Positions 25,804 through 34,703 of a stretch of DNA of 64,000 bases are shown here, piece by piece. Under the pieces are notes generated by a model. That model searched no databases. It saw nothing but the letters and a program-made list of their open reading frames with translations, and was not told the DNA's origin. The position numbers and the translations under genes are program-made. Within the stretch, counting starts at the first letter, position 1. The number at the start of each line of letters is the position of its first letter. The stretch lies in the NCBI GenBank assembly GCA_022819745.1, contig JAJEGS010000034.1:130000-193999 (forward strand). The letters run 5' to 3'. Source of the DNA: Candidatus Latescibacterota bacterium. GTDB lineage: Bacteria; Latescibacterota; UBA2968; UBA8231.

Positions 25804-27942
25804 TTACTTCTCATTTAGCGGCTCTTCATTAGCAAGATGCAATAATGGTGCAATGACCTCTCGCTTCCATAGGCGATGGATCCCTTCTTCTAGTTTTTCT
25901 TTTAGGTCTGTCTCTTGTCTAAACCAAACCCCAAGGTGCGTTGCGACGCGGGAATTGAAACCTGGCCCTTTACCCCATTCATCTATACAATCCTTCCAGA
26001 CTGATGCTTGCACAAGATGCTTCCGATATACTTCAATACCCCAATGTTGAACAGCGCTAAGAAATTCCCTTTTAGATTCAGCGGCACTTGCGGCAATCTG
26101 ATCAATTGAACGTGCTGCCAACGCCAGATCGGGATCTGCCTTCAGTGCTTTGAGGTGATCTTCTAGGCTATTAAACCAGCGTTCGCTCCGCAGGTAAGCA
26201 TCTTGTGCTGCGCCGACACCAATGAAATGGATGATATTCAATCCAGTATATTCACCACCTCGGCGTGTCGATGCCCACAGCATTGACGCATAGCGTACAG
26301 CCTTGACTCTTTCGATAGCTGCTTCATAGGGCAGTTTTTCGCGTTCTCCTAGGTCTTTATTACCTACAAAAAAGCTGTTCAGCCGCTTGGCTACCTCCTC
26401 AATTGCCGCATTGATGGCCTGTTCTTCATGATTCTTGATTATGTCCTGTACAGCCTTACCTAGATCAGATAGACTCTCCGCGACCGTCTTCCTCATCCGG
26501 TGAAGCTGACAAAGTAGCTGAGATCGTGTTTGCTCGGGAGAGTCTGTCTCAACATTGTAGAAGATGATTGGAATCCCAGAGAGACCCCTATCTTCTATAT
26601 CCATATCTACCTGCATTTCCTTTAACTCATATCCCTCGTCATCGGACAGGGCTTGCTCTCCCGCGTCGTTTTTCACCTCAAGTGCCTCCCCAGCACGAGG
26701 AAGTGCAAGTATAGAAACCTTCCCTGTATCTACGGGTTCGGCAAAGGTCTCTTGCATATGCTTGAGTAGTGATTGTGCGGTTGCTCCAGGTGCATCGTTA
26801 AAGCGCGAGCAGAGTACCACGGCTGTTCTAGGATCCTTTAGACGACGATCAAGGTCTTCTCGAATTGATACATCGTCGACTCCCTTGGTATCAATCACCG
26901 TAATTTCCAATTCTCCGAAATTTTTCCCAAAGTTTGGTATGAGCAGATCAATACTTTTTGGAAGAGATACATCTTCCAATCGACCGTTATTGACAGCCTT
27001 GAAAGTCTCTGTGATCCATTCTATCGGATCCTTTTGAGTTGACTTATCATACCACAACTCCCTTTGAGTCCGGTTTTCTAACGCTATACATTTGAGAAGA
27101 CGAGCTCTAAACTCGTCTTCGTTAGAGCACGTATCTATAAGGTCGTGGATGGGATCATGGTAGACCCGTTTCCCTTCGATGATCTTACTCGACCGGAGGA
27201 GGCCGGACATATTGCGTATTGCACGTTCCAGCTCTCGACTAACCATACCCCTTTCTTCGCCTTGGTGATTGCCGGAGTAGGTTGACCACTTGGCGGTACA
27301 AAAATCCGCTACAATATGAAGTAGTTCGTTGTTGCTCATCGGCAATAAAGAAAGGCCAAATTCAGGACCAGTCTTCACGTGAACTTCGCAGATGGTCGTT
27401 CTGCCTGCACCGGTTTCTAGGATCGGTCGGTCGGTCGGTCGGGCCTTTACTGATGGCGATAACAATAGGTCAAAAACGAAGCTGATTGCAGTGGATTTGC
27501 CGACTCCTATATCACCTATAAAGGCAACATTGTGATCTAAAAGACCAAGGAAGTGGGCCTTACTTAACAACGATCTCTTATGCCCCTCGATTAGTCGGCG
27601 AAGTGGCCAAGGGTGTTCACTATCACTTAGAAATTCGTCGATTCCTTCAAGAATATCTTCAGTGATTTCGAGAGACGCACGTTCAGGATTCCAGAACGAG
27701 GGCGGCTTAATATGCTTCCACTCTCGGGCTATGTATTCTTTATACGCTTGGGCCTCTGTCGAGCCGAGGGCTGCAAGTGCATCTAGTACGCGGTCTCTAT
27801 CGGTGGGGGTTAGTATCTCACCCTTTTCAATGCGAGACACTCGGCTCTGGTCTATCCCCGATTCTGCTGCGACTTGGGCTTGAGTGACATCTGCTTCTAT
27901 GCGTAGACGCGCAATTGCGGCGGCATGATAAAAAAAAGACAT
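25804..27942 (-). CDS. XRE-type HTH fused to a large GTPase-like P-loop protein
   Basis: The 712-residue protein has an N-terminal helix-turn-helix (about residues 8-62; QAQVAAESGIDQSRVSRIEK). A P-loop GTPase-like domain follows: GDIGVGKST at 143-151, a possible G2 threonine in GRTTICEV near 182, and DTKG at 351-354. Between the P-loop and DTKG lie about 200 residues, far more than in small GTPases and closer to dynamin-like or septin-like proteins. The C-terminal 250 residues are rich in helices. A G4 (N/T)KxD motif is not obvious. The ATG at 27942 has a strong AAGGAGG. G+C is low for the window, suggesting transfer. Dynamin-like membrane action, nucleic acid sensing or regulation are all possible. 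Confidence 0.7.
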   Translation of the reverse strand: MSFFYHAAAIARLRIEADVTQAQVAAESGIDQSRVSRIEKGEILTPTDRDRVLDALAALGSTEAQAYKEYIAREWKHIKPPSFWNPERASLEITEDILEGIDEFLSDSEHPWPLRRLIEGHKRSLLSKAHFLGLLDHNVAFIGDIGVGKSTAISFVFDLLLSPSVKARPTDRPILETGAGRTTICEVHVKTGPEFGLSLLPMSNNELLHIVADFCTAKWSTYSGNHQGEERGMVSRELERAIRNMSGLLRSSKIIEGKRVYHDPIHDLIDTCSNEDEFRARLLKCIALENRTQRELWYDKSTQKDPIEWITETFKAVNNGRLEDVSLPKSIDLLIPNFGKNFGELEITVIDTKGVDDVSIREDLDRRLKDPRTAVVLCSRFNDAPGATAQSLLKHMQETFAEPVDTGKVSILALPRAGEALEVKNDAGEQALSDDEGYELKEMQVDMDIEDRGLSGIPIIFYNVETDSPEQTRSQLLCQLHRMRKTVAESLSDLGKAVQDIIKNHEEQAINAAIEEVAKRLNSFFVGNKDLGEREKLPYEAAIERVKAVRYASMLWASTRRGGEYTGLNIIHFIGVGAAQDAYLRSERWFNSLEDHLKALKADPDLALAARSIDQIAASAAESKREFLSAVQHWGIEVYRKHLVQASVWKDCIDEWGKGPGFNSRVATHLGVWFRQETDLKEKLEEGIHRLWKREVIAPLLHLANEEPLNEK

Positions 27943-27946
27943 AATT

Positions 27947-27958
27947 AGGAGCCTCCTT
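27947..27958 (-). promoter_or_regulatory. Shine-Dalgarno of the HTH-GTPase gene embedded in a palindrome
   Basis: On the minus strand AAGGAGG (27952-27958) is 9 nt from the ATG at 27942. It lies within the 11-bp palindrome AGGAGGCTCCT (27947-27957). Pairing would hide the ribosome-binding site, or the dyad could be an operator for the protein's own HTH. Confidence 0.5.
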
Positions 27959-28096
27959 AGCTGTTTAATGAATATTTGCTGCATATATGCTATCGACAAT
28001 TTTCATATTATAAAACATAATTGAGATAACGTCAAGACATAAAAGAAGGAGGTTTCCTTCTCCGCCGTTTGTTCGCCTTGAGGCGAGACTACTTAT

Positions 28097-28345
28097 TCAT
28101 AGGCCATTTCTGTGTGTTTTAGGCGTATTTCTACTATCTTTAAACACATAAGTCTTTAATTTATTGTAATTTACGAATTTTATAACCAGCGTATTTAATT
28201 CTTCGTTTATCAGCGGCTTATAAAAACTTTCCGAAGTATTATCTAGAAAACTGAGAGCAGCAGTATTTAAATGGATTGACAGATCCTCGGACGAGGCTCT
28301 GATTCTTATGAAATCCCAGCGCACTTTATAGCGAAAACCCTGCAC
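28097..28345 (-). CDS. Small hypothetical protein in an AT-rich spacer (doubtful)
   Basis: An 82-residue frame starting at GTG 28345, without a recognisable SD and without a known domain. It is lysine- and asparagine-rich (FVNYNKLKTYVFKDS), as expected from AT-rich DNA. It occupies the middle of the 510-bp gap 27943-28453 between the HTH-GTPase gene and the DJ-1-like gene. The rest of that gap holds no gene I can support. It may be noise or the remnant of a lost gene of the accessory island. Confidence 0.22.
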   Translation of the reverse strand: MQGFRYKVRWDFIRIRASSEDLSIHLNTAALSFLDNTSESFYKPLINEELNTLVIKFVNYNKLKTYVFKDSRNTPKTHRNGL

Positions 28346-28453
28346 GGCATTGAAGTAGCTGAAAAGACTGCTTCAATACTCTATGTAGCGCTCGGTCCAA
28401 CATATTCAACGGTCCCCAAGGACCGGAACCGCATATCATCAAGGGAGAATGCA

Positions 28454-29050
28454 GTGACCGCCAAAGTCCTCATCATCGTCGGCGATGCCACCGAAACCGT
28501 CGATACGCTCTATCCCTACCTGCGCGTCCAAGAAGAGGGATTCGCGCCCGTGGTGGCCGGGCCGGAAGCCCGCCGCTATAACATGGTCCTGCACGAGGTT
28601 CCGGCCGAAGGTTGGGACATCACCCGCGAATTCGAGGGCTATACCATCCAAGCGGACATCGCCTTCCGCCACGTCGTGCCAGAAGAATACGTCGGAATCT
28701 TTTTCTCCGGAGGGCGCGCCCCCGAATACATCCGCGACGACCCGGACCTAATTCGCATAACCCGCTACTTTTTTGACCATGACAAGCCCATAGGCTGCGT
28801 CTGCCATGGAGTCGAAATCCCCGCCCGCGCCGGTTGCGTCCAAGGGCGGCGCATGGCCACTGTGCCCAAGTGCCAATTCGACCTCGAAGTCTGCGGCGGC
28901 ACCTTTATCGACGCGCCCTGCGTCGTTGATGGCAACCTCATCAGCGGCCGCACTTGGCACGACCACGGGCACTACATGAAACACTGGATCAACTTGCTCA
29001 TCGCCGAGCGCGAGCGCATGGGCGCACAACAGGAGGCCGTCACCGCGTGA
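28454..29050 (+). CDS. DJ-1/PfpI family protein
   Basis: Class I glutamine-amidotransferase-like fold, 198 residues. The nucleophile elbow is GCVCHGVEI, with Cys followed by His as in PfpI and YhbO relatives; FFSGGRAPEY supplies the conserved glutamate-side loop region. The start is GTG at 28454 with GGGAGA upstream; the ATG at 28449 is out of frame and stops after two codons. The stop overlaps the next GTG by 4 bp. Possible roles include glyoxalase/deglycase or hydratase activity; the operon with a sugar isomerase-like protein fits carbohydrate metabolism. Confidence 0.85.
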   Translation: MTAKVLIIVGDATETVDTLYPYLRVQEEGFAPVVAGPEARRYNMVLHEVPAEGWDITREFEGYTIQADIAFRHVVPEEYVGIFFSGGRAPEYIRDDPDLIRITRYFFDHDKPIGCVCHGVEIPARAGCVQGRRMATVPKCQFDLEVCGGTFIDAPCVVDGNLISGRTWHDHGHYMKHWINLLIAERERMGAQQEAVTA

Positions 29051-29874
29051 AACTTTACTACAGCACCTATGGCATGAAGCAACTCGACGTCTTCGAAGCC
29101 CTGCCGCGCCTCGCCGACATGGGCTACGAGGGCATGGAAATCGCCGTCACCCCCGGCTGGCCGACCGAGCCAGCCAACATGGACGCGGCCGCGCGCAAAA
29201 GACTCGCCGACCTCTTCCGCCAACTCGGCTTCCCCACACCAGTGCTAATGGCCCTGCTCTCGCCCTGCGTCGAAGGCGAGGGCCGCGCCGCCGCACTCGC
29301 GCAGTTTAGAGCGACCTTTGAACTGAGCCGCGCGCTCCGGCTCGACGACCGCCCAATGGTCGTCAGCACCACTCTCGGCGGCAAACCTGCCTGGGAGACC
29401 GGCAAAGAGCGCATCGTCGAGCTGGTACTCGAACTAGGCGACATGGCCGCCGAATACGACGTCATCGTCGCCATCGAGCCACATGCCGGCGACGACTTTG
29501 AGACGCCGGAAAAGGCCGCTTGGCTCATGCAGCAAACCAATCACCCGCACCTCGGCCTCAACTTCGACTACAGCCACTTCTGGGTGGAGGGCATCGACTT
29601 GCAGCACTCGATTGACCTCAATCTCCAGTACTCAGTCCACAATCACATCAAGGACGGCTATCTCGACGAGGAGGGGCGGGTCCGCTATCTCCTGCCCGGC
29701 AGCGGCAAGCTGGACATGAAGGCTTACTACAAGGCCATACAAGACGCTGGCTGGGACCAGTATATCTGCCCAGAAGTCACTGGCCAGATCTGGAACGCAA
29801 CTGGGTACGACGCCTGGAGTACAGCGCAGTTTTGCTACGACGTGCTGGCTGCGGCGCGGCGGGCATCGAGCTAG
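29047..29874 (+). CDS. Sugar phosphate isomerase/epimerase (xylose isomerase-like TIM barrel)
   Basis: TIM-barrel protein of the AP_endonuc_2/xylose isomerase-like family, 275 residues, cytoplasmic. Metal-ligand type residues lie in VIVAIEPHAGDD, LGLNFDYSHF, YSVHNHIKDG and YICPEVTGQ. The start is GTG at 29047, overlapping the stop of the DJ-1-like gene, so translation is coupled. These proteins interconvert keto- or aldo-sugars or inositol derivatives; the substrate is not evident here. Confidence 0.83.
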   Translation: MKLYYSTYGMKQLDVFEALPRLADMGYEGMEIAVTPGWPTEPANMDAAARKRLADLFRQLGFPTPVLMALLSPCVEGEGRAAALAQFRATFELSRALRLDDRPMVVSTTLGGKPAWETGKERIVELVLELGDMAAEYDVIVAIEPHAGDDFETPEKAAWLMQQTNHPHLGLNFDYSHFWVEGIDLQHSIDLNLQYSVHNHIKDGYLDEEGRVRYLLPGSGKLDMKAYYKAIQDAGWDQYICPEVTGQIWNATGYDAWSTAQFCYDVLAAARRASS

Positions 29875-29893
29875 GAGCTACGGGAAGGAAATC

Positions 29894-30439
29894 ATGATCC
29901 GAATATTGTCATTTGTCCTAGTTGCGATAGGGCTGCTCGGCGGAGTAGAAAAAGCAGACGCCGCCGCAAGGGATGTAGTAGATCGAGAGACGCTGAAGAA
30001 TTTCGTGCTGGAAGCGAAGAGTCTGCTGGAGTCTGCGCAAGACGAGGCGGAACGGACGGCCATTTTGGAGACCTTCAGGACCGACGAAGAATGGCGACAT
30101 GGGCCGATTTATATCTTCATCGTCGATTTTGAGGGCACCAACTTCTTTCACGCGACCATCCCCTCGCACGAAGGCACCAATAATATCGACCAAGAAGACA
30201 GCAATGGCGTTAAGATCGTACATCAGGCTGTCGCGGCGGCACAAGCCGGAGGCGGCTTTGTGGAATACCTCTGGGATAGCCCAGCGATCGAAGGCGAAGA
30301 CGAGTCCCCCAAGGTAAGCTACGTGGCTCCCATCGAGCTTGATGGTGCATCCTATTACATTGGCGCTGGATTGTATCCTACTGCAGAGCAGACGAATGTC
30401 GCGCCCATTTCGTGGGGTAGCTTGAAAGAGCAGGTGTAA
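29894..30439 (+). CDS. Secreted single-Cache-domain protein
   Basis: Short exported protein, 181 residues. MIRILSFVLVAIGLLGGVEKADA is a signal peptide. The remainder (KNFVLEAKSLLESAQ at 35-50; GPIYIFIVDFEGTNFFHATIP near 70-95; YYIGAGLYPT near 155) matches an sCache-type ligand-binding domain. Such domains usually form the sensor part of chemoreceptors or histidine kinases, whereas here there is no membrane helix or output domain after it. It may deliver a ligand to a separate receptor. Start ATG at 29894 has AAGGAA upstream. Confidence 0.72.
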   Translation: MIRILSFVLVAIGLLGGVEKADAAARDVVDRETLKNFVLEAKSLLESAQDEAERTAILETFRTDEEWRHGPIYIFIVDFEGTNFFHATIPSHEGTNNIDQEDSNGVKIVHQAVAAAQAGGGFVEYLWDSPAIEGEDESPKVSYVAPIELDGASYYIGAGLYPTAEQTNVAPISWGSLKEQV

Positions 30440-30660
30440 ACCTTGACGCCCCGCGAGGCGAAGGCCATCTCTTGTTGGTGGTGGATCCCCGGTCCGGTCG
30501 ATACTCCCCATAATATTTTTAGTACCTAATAATCGTTTTGACCTCATAGCCTAGCATAGCGATGTGACGGCCTCCTAGCTTATTTAGCACTCCTTGCGCG
30601 AGTTTATCGAACATCGTATACAGATGGTCAAGCACGCGAACTGAGAGGACGAAGGGGTCC

Positions 30661-32385
30661 ATGACGCAGAGCGCACTACAACAGGCAACTCAAGCCTCCT
30701 TCCTCGGCATGTGCCCGGTCGAGGATGCGCTGACCAAGCTGGCGCAAGCCGGAGTCGCGGAACGCGGCGCAATCTTTACAAAGCGCGAGGTAGTCGAGTT
30801 CATCCTCGATCTTGTCAACTATACCGCAGACCGGCCTTTGCACAAAATTCGCCTGCTGGAGCCTTCTTTTGGCGGTGGCGACTTCCTTCTTATTGCGATT
30901 GAGCGCTTGTTCAAGGTGTGGAGCAAGCGAGAGGGTAAAGGCGACCCAGGAGAAATGCTGGCTAATGCCATTCGGGCGGTCGAGTTGCACGACGATACAT
31001 TTCAGGCAACGCGCGAGAAGGTCATCGCCGCGCTCAAGGCAGAAGGGATTGAAACAAAGCCGGCCACCACTCTTGCCAATACTTGGCTCATCAAGGGCGA
31101 TTTTCTCCTCACGCCGCTGCCGTTTGCGTTTGATTGCGTAGTTGGCAATCCACCTTACGTGCGGCAAGAACTGATTCCCGCTGCACTTCTTGCCGAATAC
31201 CGCACTCGCTATACGACCATATTTGACCGCGCCGACCTTTACATCCCATTTATCGAACGTTCGCTCAACCTACTGGAGCCGAGCGGTACGCTTGGATTTA
31301 TCTGCGCCGACCGCTGGATGAAAAACCGTTATGGAGGGCCGCTGCGCAAACTAACTGCTGATAAATTTCATTTGAAAATGTATGTCGATATGGTCGATAC
31401 ACCGGCCTTCCACGCAGACGTTATTGCCTATCCGGCTATTACTATTATCGCCAATGAAAAGCCGGGCAAAACTCGCGTCGCGCATCGTCCTGAGATTAAG
31501 TCGGCAGCGCTCAAGGCTTTAAGCAAGACCCTGCTCTCCAAAGAAACGCCCACTTCAGGGAGTGGGGTCAAGGAAATGACCGGAGTTGCGGCGGGAGCCG
31601 AACCTTGGATATTGGCGTCGTCAGACCAACTGGCCCTTGTCCGGCGACTAGAGCGAGATTTTCCGCTAATCGAAGAGGTAGGGTGTAAGATCGGCATCGG
31701 TGTCGCTACCGGTGCCGATCAAGCCTTTATCGGTCCCTATGACGAACTGGATGTAGAGCCGGATCGCAAACTACCGCTGGCGATGACTCGCGATATTATC
31801 ACAGGTACCGTCAAATGGCGCGGCCTTGGCGTCGTCAATCCGTTTGCCGATGAGGGGGGGCTTGTTGACCTAGCAAAATTCCCCAAACTCAAAACCTATC
31901 TGGAAGCCCGCAAGCACCAGATAGCAAAACGGCATGTTGCAAAGAAAGCACCTGCTAACTGGTATCGCACGATTGATCGCATCTATCCATCCCTTGCCAG
32001 TAAGCCGAAACTGCTAATCCCTGATATCAAGGGCCAAGCCCATATCGTCTATGAATGCGGCAAGCTTTACCCGCACCACAATCTCTACTTTATCACGAGC
32101 GACGAATGGGATTTGTACGCGCTGCAAGCCGTACTGCTATCGGGTATCGCCCGCCTGTTTGTCTCGATCTATTCGACCCGGATGCGCGGCGGGTACTTGC
32201 GATTTCAGGCGCAATATCTACGCCGTATCCGCTTGCCTTACTGGCAGGACGCGGATGAAACGCTCAAAAATGCTCTGAGGGAAGCTGCTAATCGCCGCGA
32301 CATTGACGCCTGCAACGCGGCTGTATTCGAGTTCTATGGATTATCAAAGGACGAACGGGCTGCGCTCGGTGGCAATGGTGAATAA
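30661..32385 (+). CDS. Type II DNA adenine-N6 methyltransferase (Eco57I/PaeR7I type)
   Basis: Modification enzyme of the restriction pair, 574 residues. Motif I for S-adenosylmethionine is EPSFGGGDF at 67-75 and the catalytic motif IV is NPPY at 163-166, marking an N6-adenine methyltransferase of the gamma order. The C-terminal half (residues 330-560) is the likely target-recognition region. The endonuclease gene follows after 12 bp and looks like PaeR7I/XhoI, so the expected target is CTCGAG; this is inferred from the partner. The 220-bp gap upstream (30440-30660) shows no gene. Confidence 0.86.
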   Translation: MTQSALQQATQASFLGMCPVEDALTKLAQAGVAERGAIFTKREVVEFILDLVNYTADRPLHKIRLLEPSFGGGDFLLIAIERLFKVWSKREGKGDPGEMLANAIRAVELHDDTFQATREKVIAALKAEGIETKPATTLANTWLIKGDFLLTPLPFAFDCVVGNPPYVRQELIPAALLAEYRTRYTTIFDRADLYIPFIERSLNLLEPSGTLGFICADRWMKNRYGGPLRKLTADKFHLKMYVDMVDTPAFHADVIAYPAITIIANEKPGKTRVAHRPEIKSAALKALSKTLLSKETPTSGSGVKEMTGVAAGAEPWILASSDQLALVRRLERDFPLIEEVGCKIGIGVATGADQAFIGPYDELDVEPDRKLPLAMTRDIITGTVKWRGLGVVNPFADEGGLVDLAKFPKLKTYLEARKHQIAKRHVAKKAPANWYRTIDRIYPSLASKPKLLIPDIKGQAHIVYECGKLYPHHNLYFITSDEWDLYALQAVLLSGIARLFVSIYSTRMRGGYLRFQAQYLRRIRLPYWQDADETLKNALREAANRRDIDACNAAVFEFYGLSKDERAALGGNGE

Positions 32386-32397
32386 GAAAGAATTTTG

Positions 32398-33135
32398 ATG
32401 GCGATTGATCTGGCGAATTACGAACAAAAAGCGCGTGAAGCTGTCAAGACATTTTGGGAGAGTCGCGGACAGGCGCGGCAAAAACAGGTCGACGCTGGCA
32501 AGGCAGACCAAGGCGAGCGCGCCGGCGTTACTGCCGGAAAAAACATGGACGGGTTTTTAGCCTTGGTAGTGGATATCGTCAGGGCCAATGGACTTGAAAA
32601 TGCCGAGATTCATCAAGAGCGCCGCGTACTCACGCTGCCGGGGTATTTTCGTCCGACAAAGCTCTGGGATCTATTGGTAATGAACGAAGGCCGCCTAATC
32701 GCAGCTATTGAGTTCAAAAGCCAAGTCGGGCCGTCCTTTGGTAACAATGCCAACAACCGGGCAGAGGAAGCCATCGGCACGGCGCACGATTTTTGGACCG
32801 CCTACCGCGAGGGAGCTTTTGGCGAACAGCCACGGCCTTTTGCCGGATGGATGATACTTCTTGAAGATGCGCCCGAGTCCCGTGCGCCGGTTGCGGATGC
32901 GACACCGCATTATTCAGTGTTCAAGGAATTTGAAAATGCATCCTACGCGGATCGCTACAACATTTTGTGCCGTAAGCTAATGCAGGAACAGCTCTACACG
33001 GCAGCATCGATCATTGTTTCGCCGCGTTCAGCCATTGATACCGGCGAATATTCCGAGATGAGCAATATGACCGGTCTAAGAACATTCCTAAGCGAGTTGG
33101 CTGGACACGTAGCGGCAGAGGCAGCGAGGCGTTGA
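32398..33135 (+). CDS. PaeR7I/XhoI-type restriction endonuclease
   Basis: Type II endonuclease, 245 residues, close in length to PaeR7I (246). The active site D91 ([10 protein letters not shown]) and E105-x-K107 ([13 protein letters not shown]) follow the PD-(D/E)XK pattern. [13 protein letters not shown] and [12 protein letters not shown] are the segments by which I recognise the XhoI/PaeR7I family. I chose the ATG at 32398 over the TTG 3 nt upstream. It should cleave unmethylated CTCGAG; such sites do occur in the window (for example 18077 and 57525), so the partner methylase must be active if this is functional. Confidence 0.88.
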   Translation: MAIDLANYEQKAREAVKTFWESRGQARQKQVDAGKADQGERAGVTAGKNMDGFLALVVDIVRANGLENAEIHQERRVLTLPGYFRPTKLWDLLVMNEGRLIAAIEFKSQVGPSFGNNANNRAEEAIGTAHDFWTAYREGAFGEQPRPFAGWMILLEDAPESRAPVADATPHYSVFKEFENASYADRYNILCRKLMQEQLYTAASIIVSPRSAIDTGEYSEMSNMTGLRTFLSELAGHVAAEAARR

Positions 33136-33204
33136 GGACCTATTGCCTATGCACATCGACCGGGACCGCTAGGCTGTCATTACTGTTGGTACTTAGCGGC
33201 TCTA

Positions 33205-34014
33205 CTACTCGTCGCGGATCTCGACCTCGCTGCCCTTCTCAAACGCCTGCGCCTTAAACTCAGCCAACGCCTTGTCGAGCAGGGCCTGCGCTTCCTCGGC
33301 CTCCTTGCCCCAAACGACAATATCCACTGGCAGTCGCTGACCATCGGCCGTGCGCTCCCTCAACGCGACGAAGGCCTTGAGATAGGTATTGGGATATTGG
33401 CTCATCACGCTGTGTAGGATTGGGCCGCACTGCGATTCGGGCAGGTTGACGGCCACCCGTAGCGAAAGCCGCACATCGTCGTATATCCCGGCCAAGGCAT
33501 CCTCTACCGACTGGCGGAACAGCGCCTCGACCTCGCGCGGTGGCCCGGGCAGGCTGTAAATCGTGGTCTCGCCGACCCTCGACTCCACGCAGGGAGCCAC
33601 GCCCGCCGGGTTGGGATGGGCCACGGAACCTTCCGGTTTAGTCGCCATCTTAATCAGCCCTTCGCTGACGTCAGCGCGCTTTTCAATACCGCGGCTTTCC
33701 ATATAGCGCTCGACCAAGGTTTCATCGACTTCCGTGCCCACCTCCATGATCTTGGCGATGGCCTCAACCGTCATGTCGTCGGGCGTCGGCCCAAGTCCTC
33801 CGGTAGTGATCACCACCTGGGTTCCGCGCTGGCAGGCGTCTTTGAGCACGCCGGTCAACTCGTCCATATCGTCGTCGAGAATCGCAATCCGACGCACATA
33901 GCCGCCGAGCGCGGCGATCTGCTGCGCCATCCAGAAGGAATTGGTGTCTTGGATCTGTCCGTTTAAAAGCTCGGTGCCGATTGAGTAAATTTCTATGGCC
34001 GGTCGCTCGCTCAT
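33205..34014 (-). CDS. CinA-like / MoaB-Mog fold protein
   Basis: Molybdopterin-binding-fold protein of the competence/damage-inducible CinA N-terminal family, 269 residues. IEIYSIGTELLNGQIQDTNS and VVITTGGLGPTPDDMTVEAI are the diagnostic segments. It ends after this domain and an alpha/beta extension, lacking the C-terminal nicotinamide-nucleotide amidase domain of full CinA. The ATG at 34014 (MSERPAIE) gives the family start; the longer upstream frame is not conserved in character. Possible roles are ADP-ribose pyrophosphatase or NMN recycling. Confidence 0.83.
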   Translation of the reverse strand: MSERPAIEIYSIGTELLNGQIQDTNSFWMAQQIAALGGYVRRIAILDDDMDELTGVLKDACQRGTQVVITTGGLGPTPDDMTVEAIAKIMEVGTEVDETLVERYMESRGIEKRADVSEGLIKMATKPEGSVAHPNPAGVAPCVESRVGETTIYSLPGPPREVEALFRQSVEDALAGIYDDVRLSLRVAVNLPESQCGPILHSVMSQYPNTYLKAFVALRERTADGQRLPVDIVVWGKEAEEAQALLDKALAEFKAQAFEKGSEVEIRDE

Positions 34015-34150
34015 AGTCTCTTTCTCTGCGGTTGTGTTAGAAGGGCGTAAAAAGATAGGCAAGATGAACCGGCCATGCACCGGGCATTGAACGTAACTAG
34101 GCGAGTGGCAATATTAGAATTATCTCATAAACTTTGAGTACGTCACGTTA

Positions 34151-34178
34151 TGTAGGGGCGACTCTTGTGGTCGCCCGT
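34151..34178. repeat. Palindromic repeat, family B (inverse of 17168-17195)
   Basis: TGTAGGGGCGACTCTTGTGG and on to TCGCCCGT. It is the reverse complement of 17168-17195 with one change. It lies 40 bp upstream of the glutathione peroxidase gene, so here it is in the 5' region rather than after a gene. Confidence 0.6.
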
Positions 34179-34220
34179 CGTTTAGATTTCAACCGCACCG
34201 TCCAATTCAAGGAGAAAAAC

Positions 34221-34703
34221 ATGAGCAGCGTCCACGACTTCACCGCCCAAACCATCCACGGCCAAGCCGCCGACCTAGCCGACTACGCCGGTAAGGCACT
34301 CCTCGTCGTCAACGTGGCCAGCGAGTGCGGCCTGACCCCGCAATACGCCGACCTAGAGGCACTGCACCGCCAATACGCCGACCAGGGGCTAGCGGTCCTC
34401 GGCTTTCCCTGCAACCAATTCAAGGGGCAAGAGCCGGGCAACGAGGAGCAGATCCTCGACTTCTGCCAGACCCGCTACGACGTGAGTTTCCCGCTCTTTA
34501 GCAAGATCGAAGTCAACGGCCCCAACCGTCATCCGCTCTACGCCTACCTCGCTGGCGAGGGCGCGGCTTTCCCCGGCGACATCTCTTGGAACTTTGAGAA
34601 ATTCCTCATCGACAAGGACGGCCAACCGCTGGCCCGTTTCGCGCCTCGAACCACCCCCAACGATCCGGCCGTAGTCGCCGCCATCGAAGAGGCCCTCGCG
34701 TGA
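34221..34703 (+). CDS. Glutathione peroxidase family protein
   Basis: Thiol peroxidase reducing hydrogen or lipid peroxides, 160 residues, cytoplasmic. C36 in NVASECGLTPQYADL is the catalytic cysteine (not selenocysteine), with GFPCNQFKGQEPGNEEQI and ISWNFEKFLIDKDG as the other family motifs. The ATG at 34221 has AAGGAGA upstream. The stop overlaps the sulfatase GTG by 4 bp. Bacterial enzymes of this class usually use thioredoxin rather than glutathione. Confidence 0.93.
   Translation: MSSVHDFTAQTIHGQAADLADYAGKALLVVNVASECGLTPQYADLEALHRQYADQGLAVLGFPCNQFKGQEPGNEEQILDFCQTRYDVSFPLFSKIEVNGPNRHPLYAYLAGEGAAFPGDISWNFEKFLIDKDGQPLARFAPRTTPNDPAVVAAIEEALA

Noticed and set aside
25788..25817. ACTTCTCATTTA direct repeats as transposon target duplication
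   Set aside because: The two copies are only 18 bp apart and partly within the GTPase gene end, so they look like a short tandem slip; CCTATCGGAT fits the inverted repeats better.
27943..28453. Remnant of a third gene of the HTH-GTPase system
   Set aside because: Only an 82-codon AT-rich frame without SD or known motif is there. I list it as doubtful and do not count it as part of the system.
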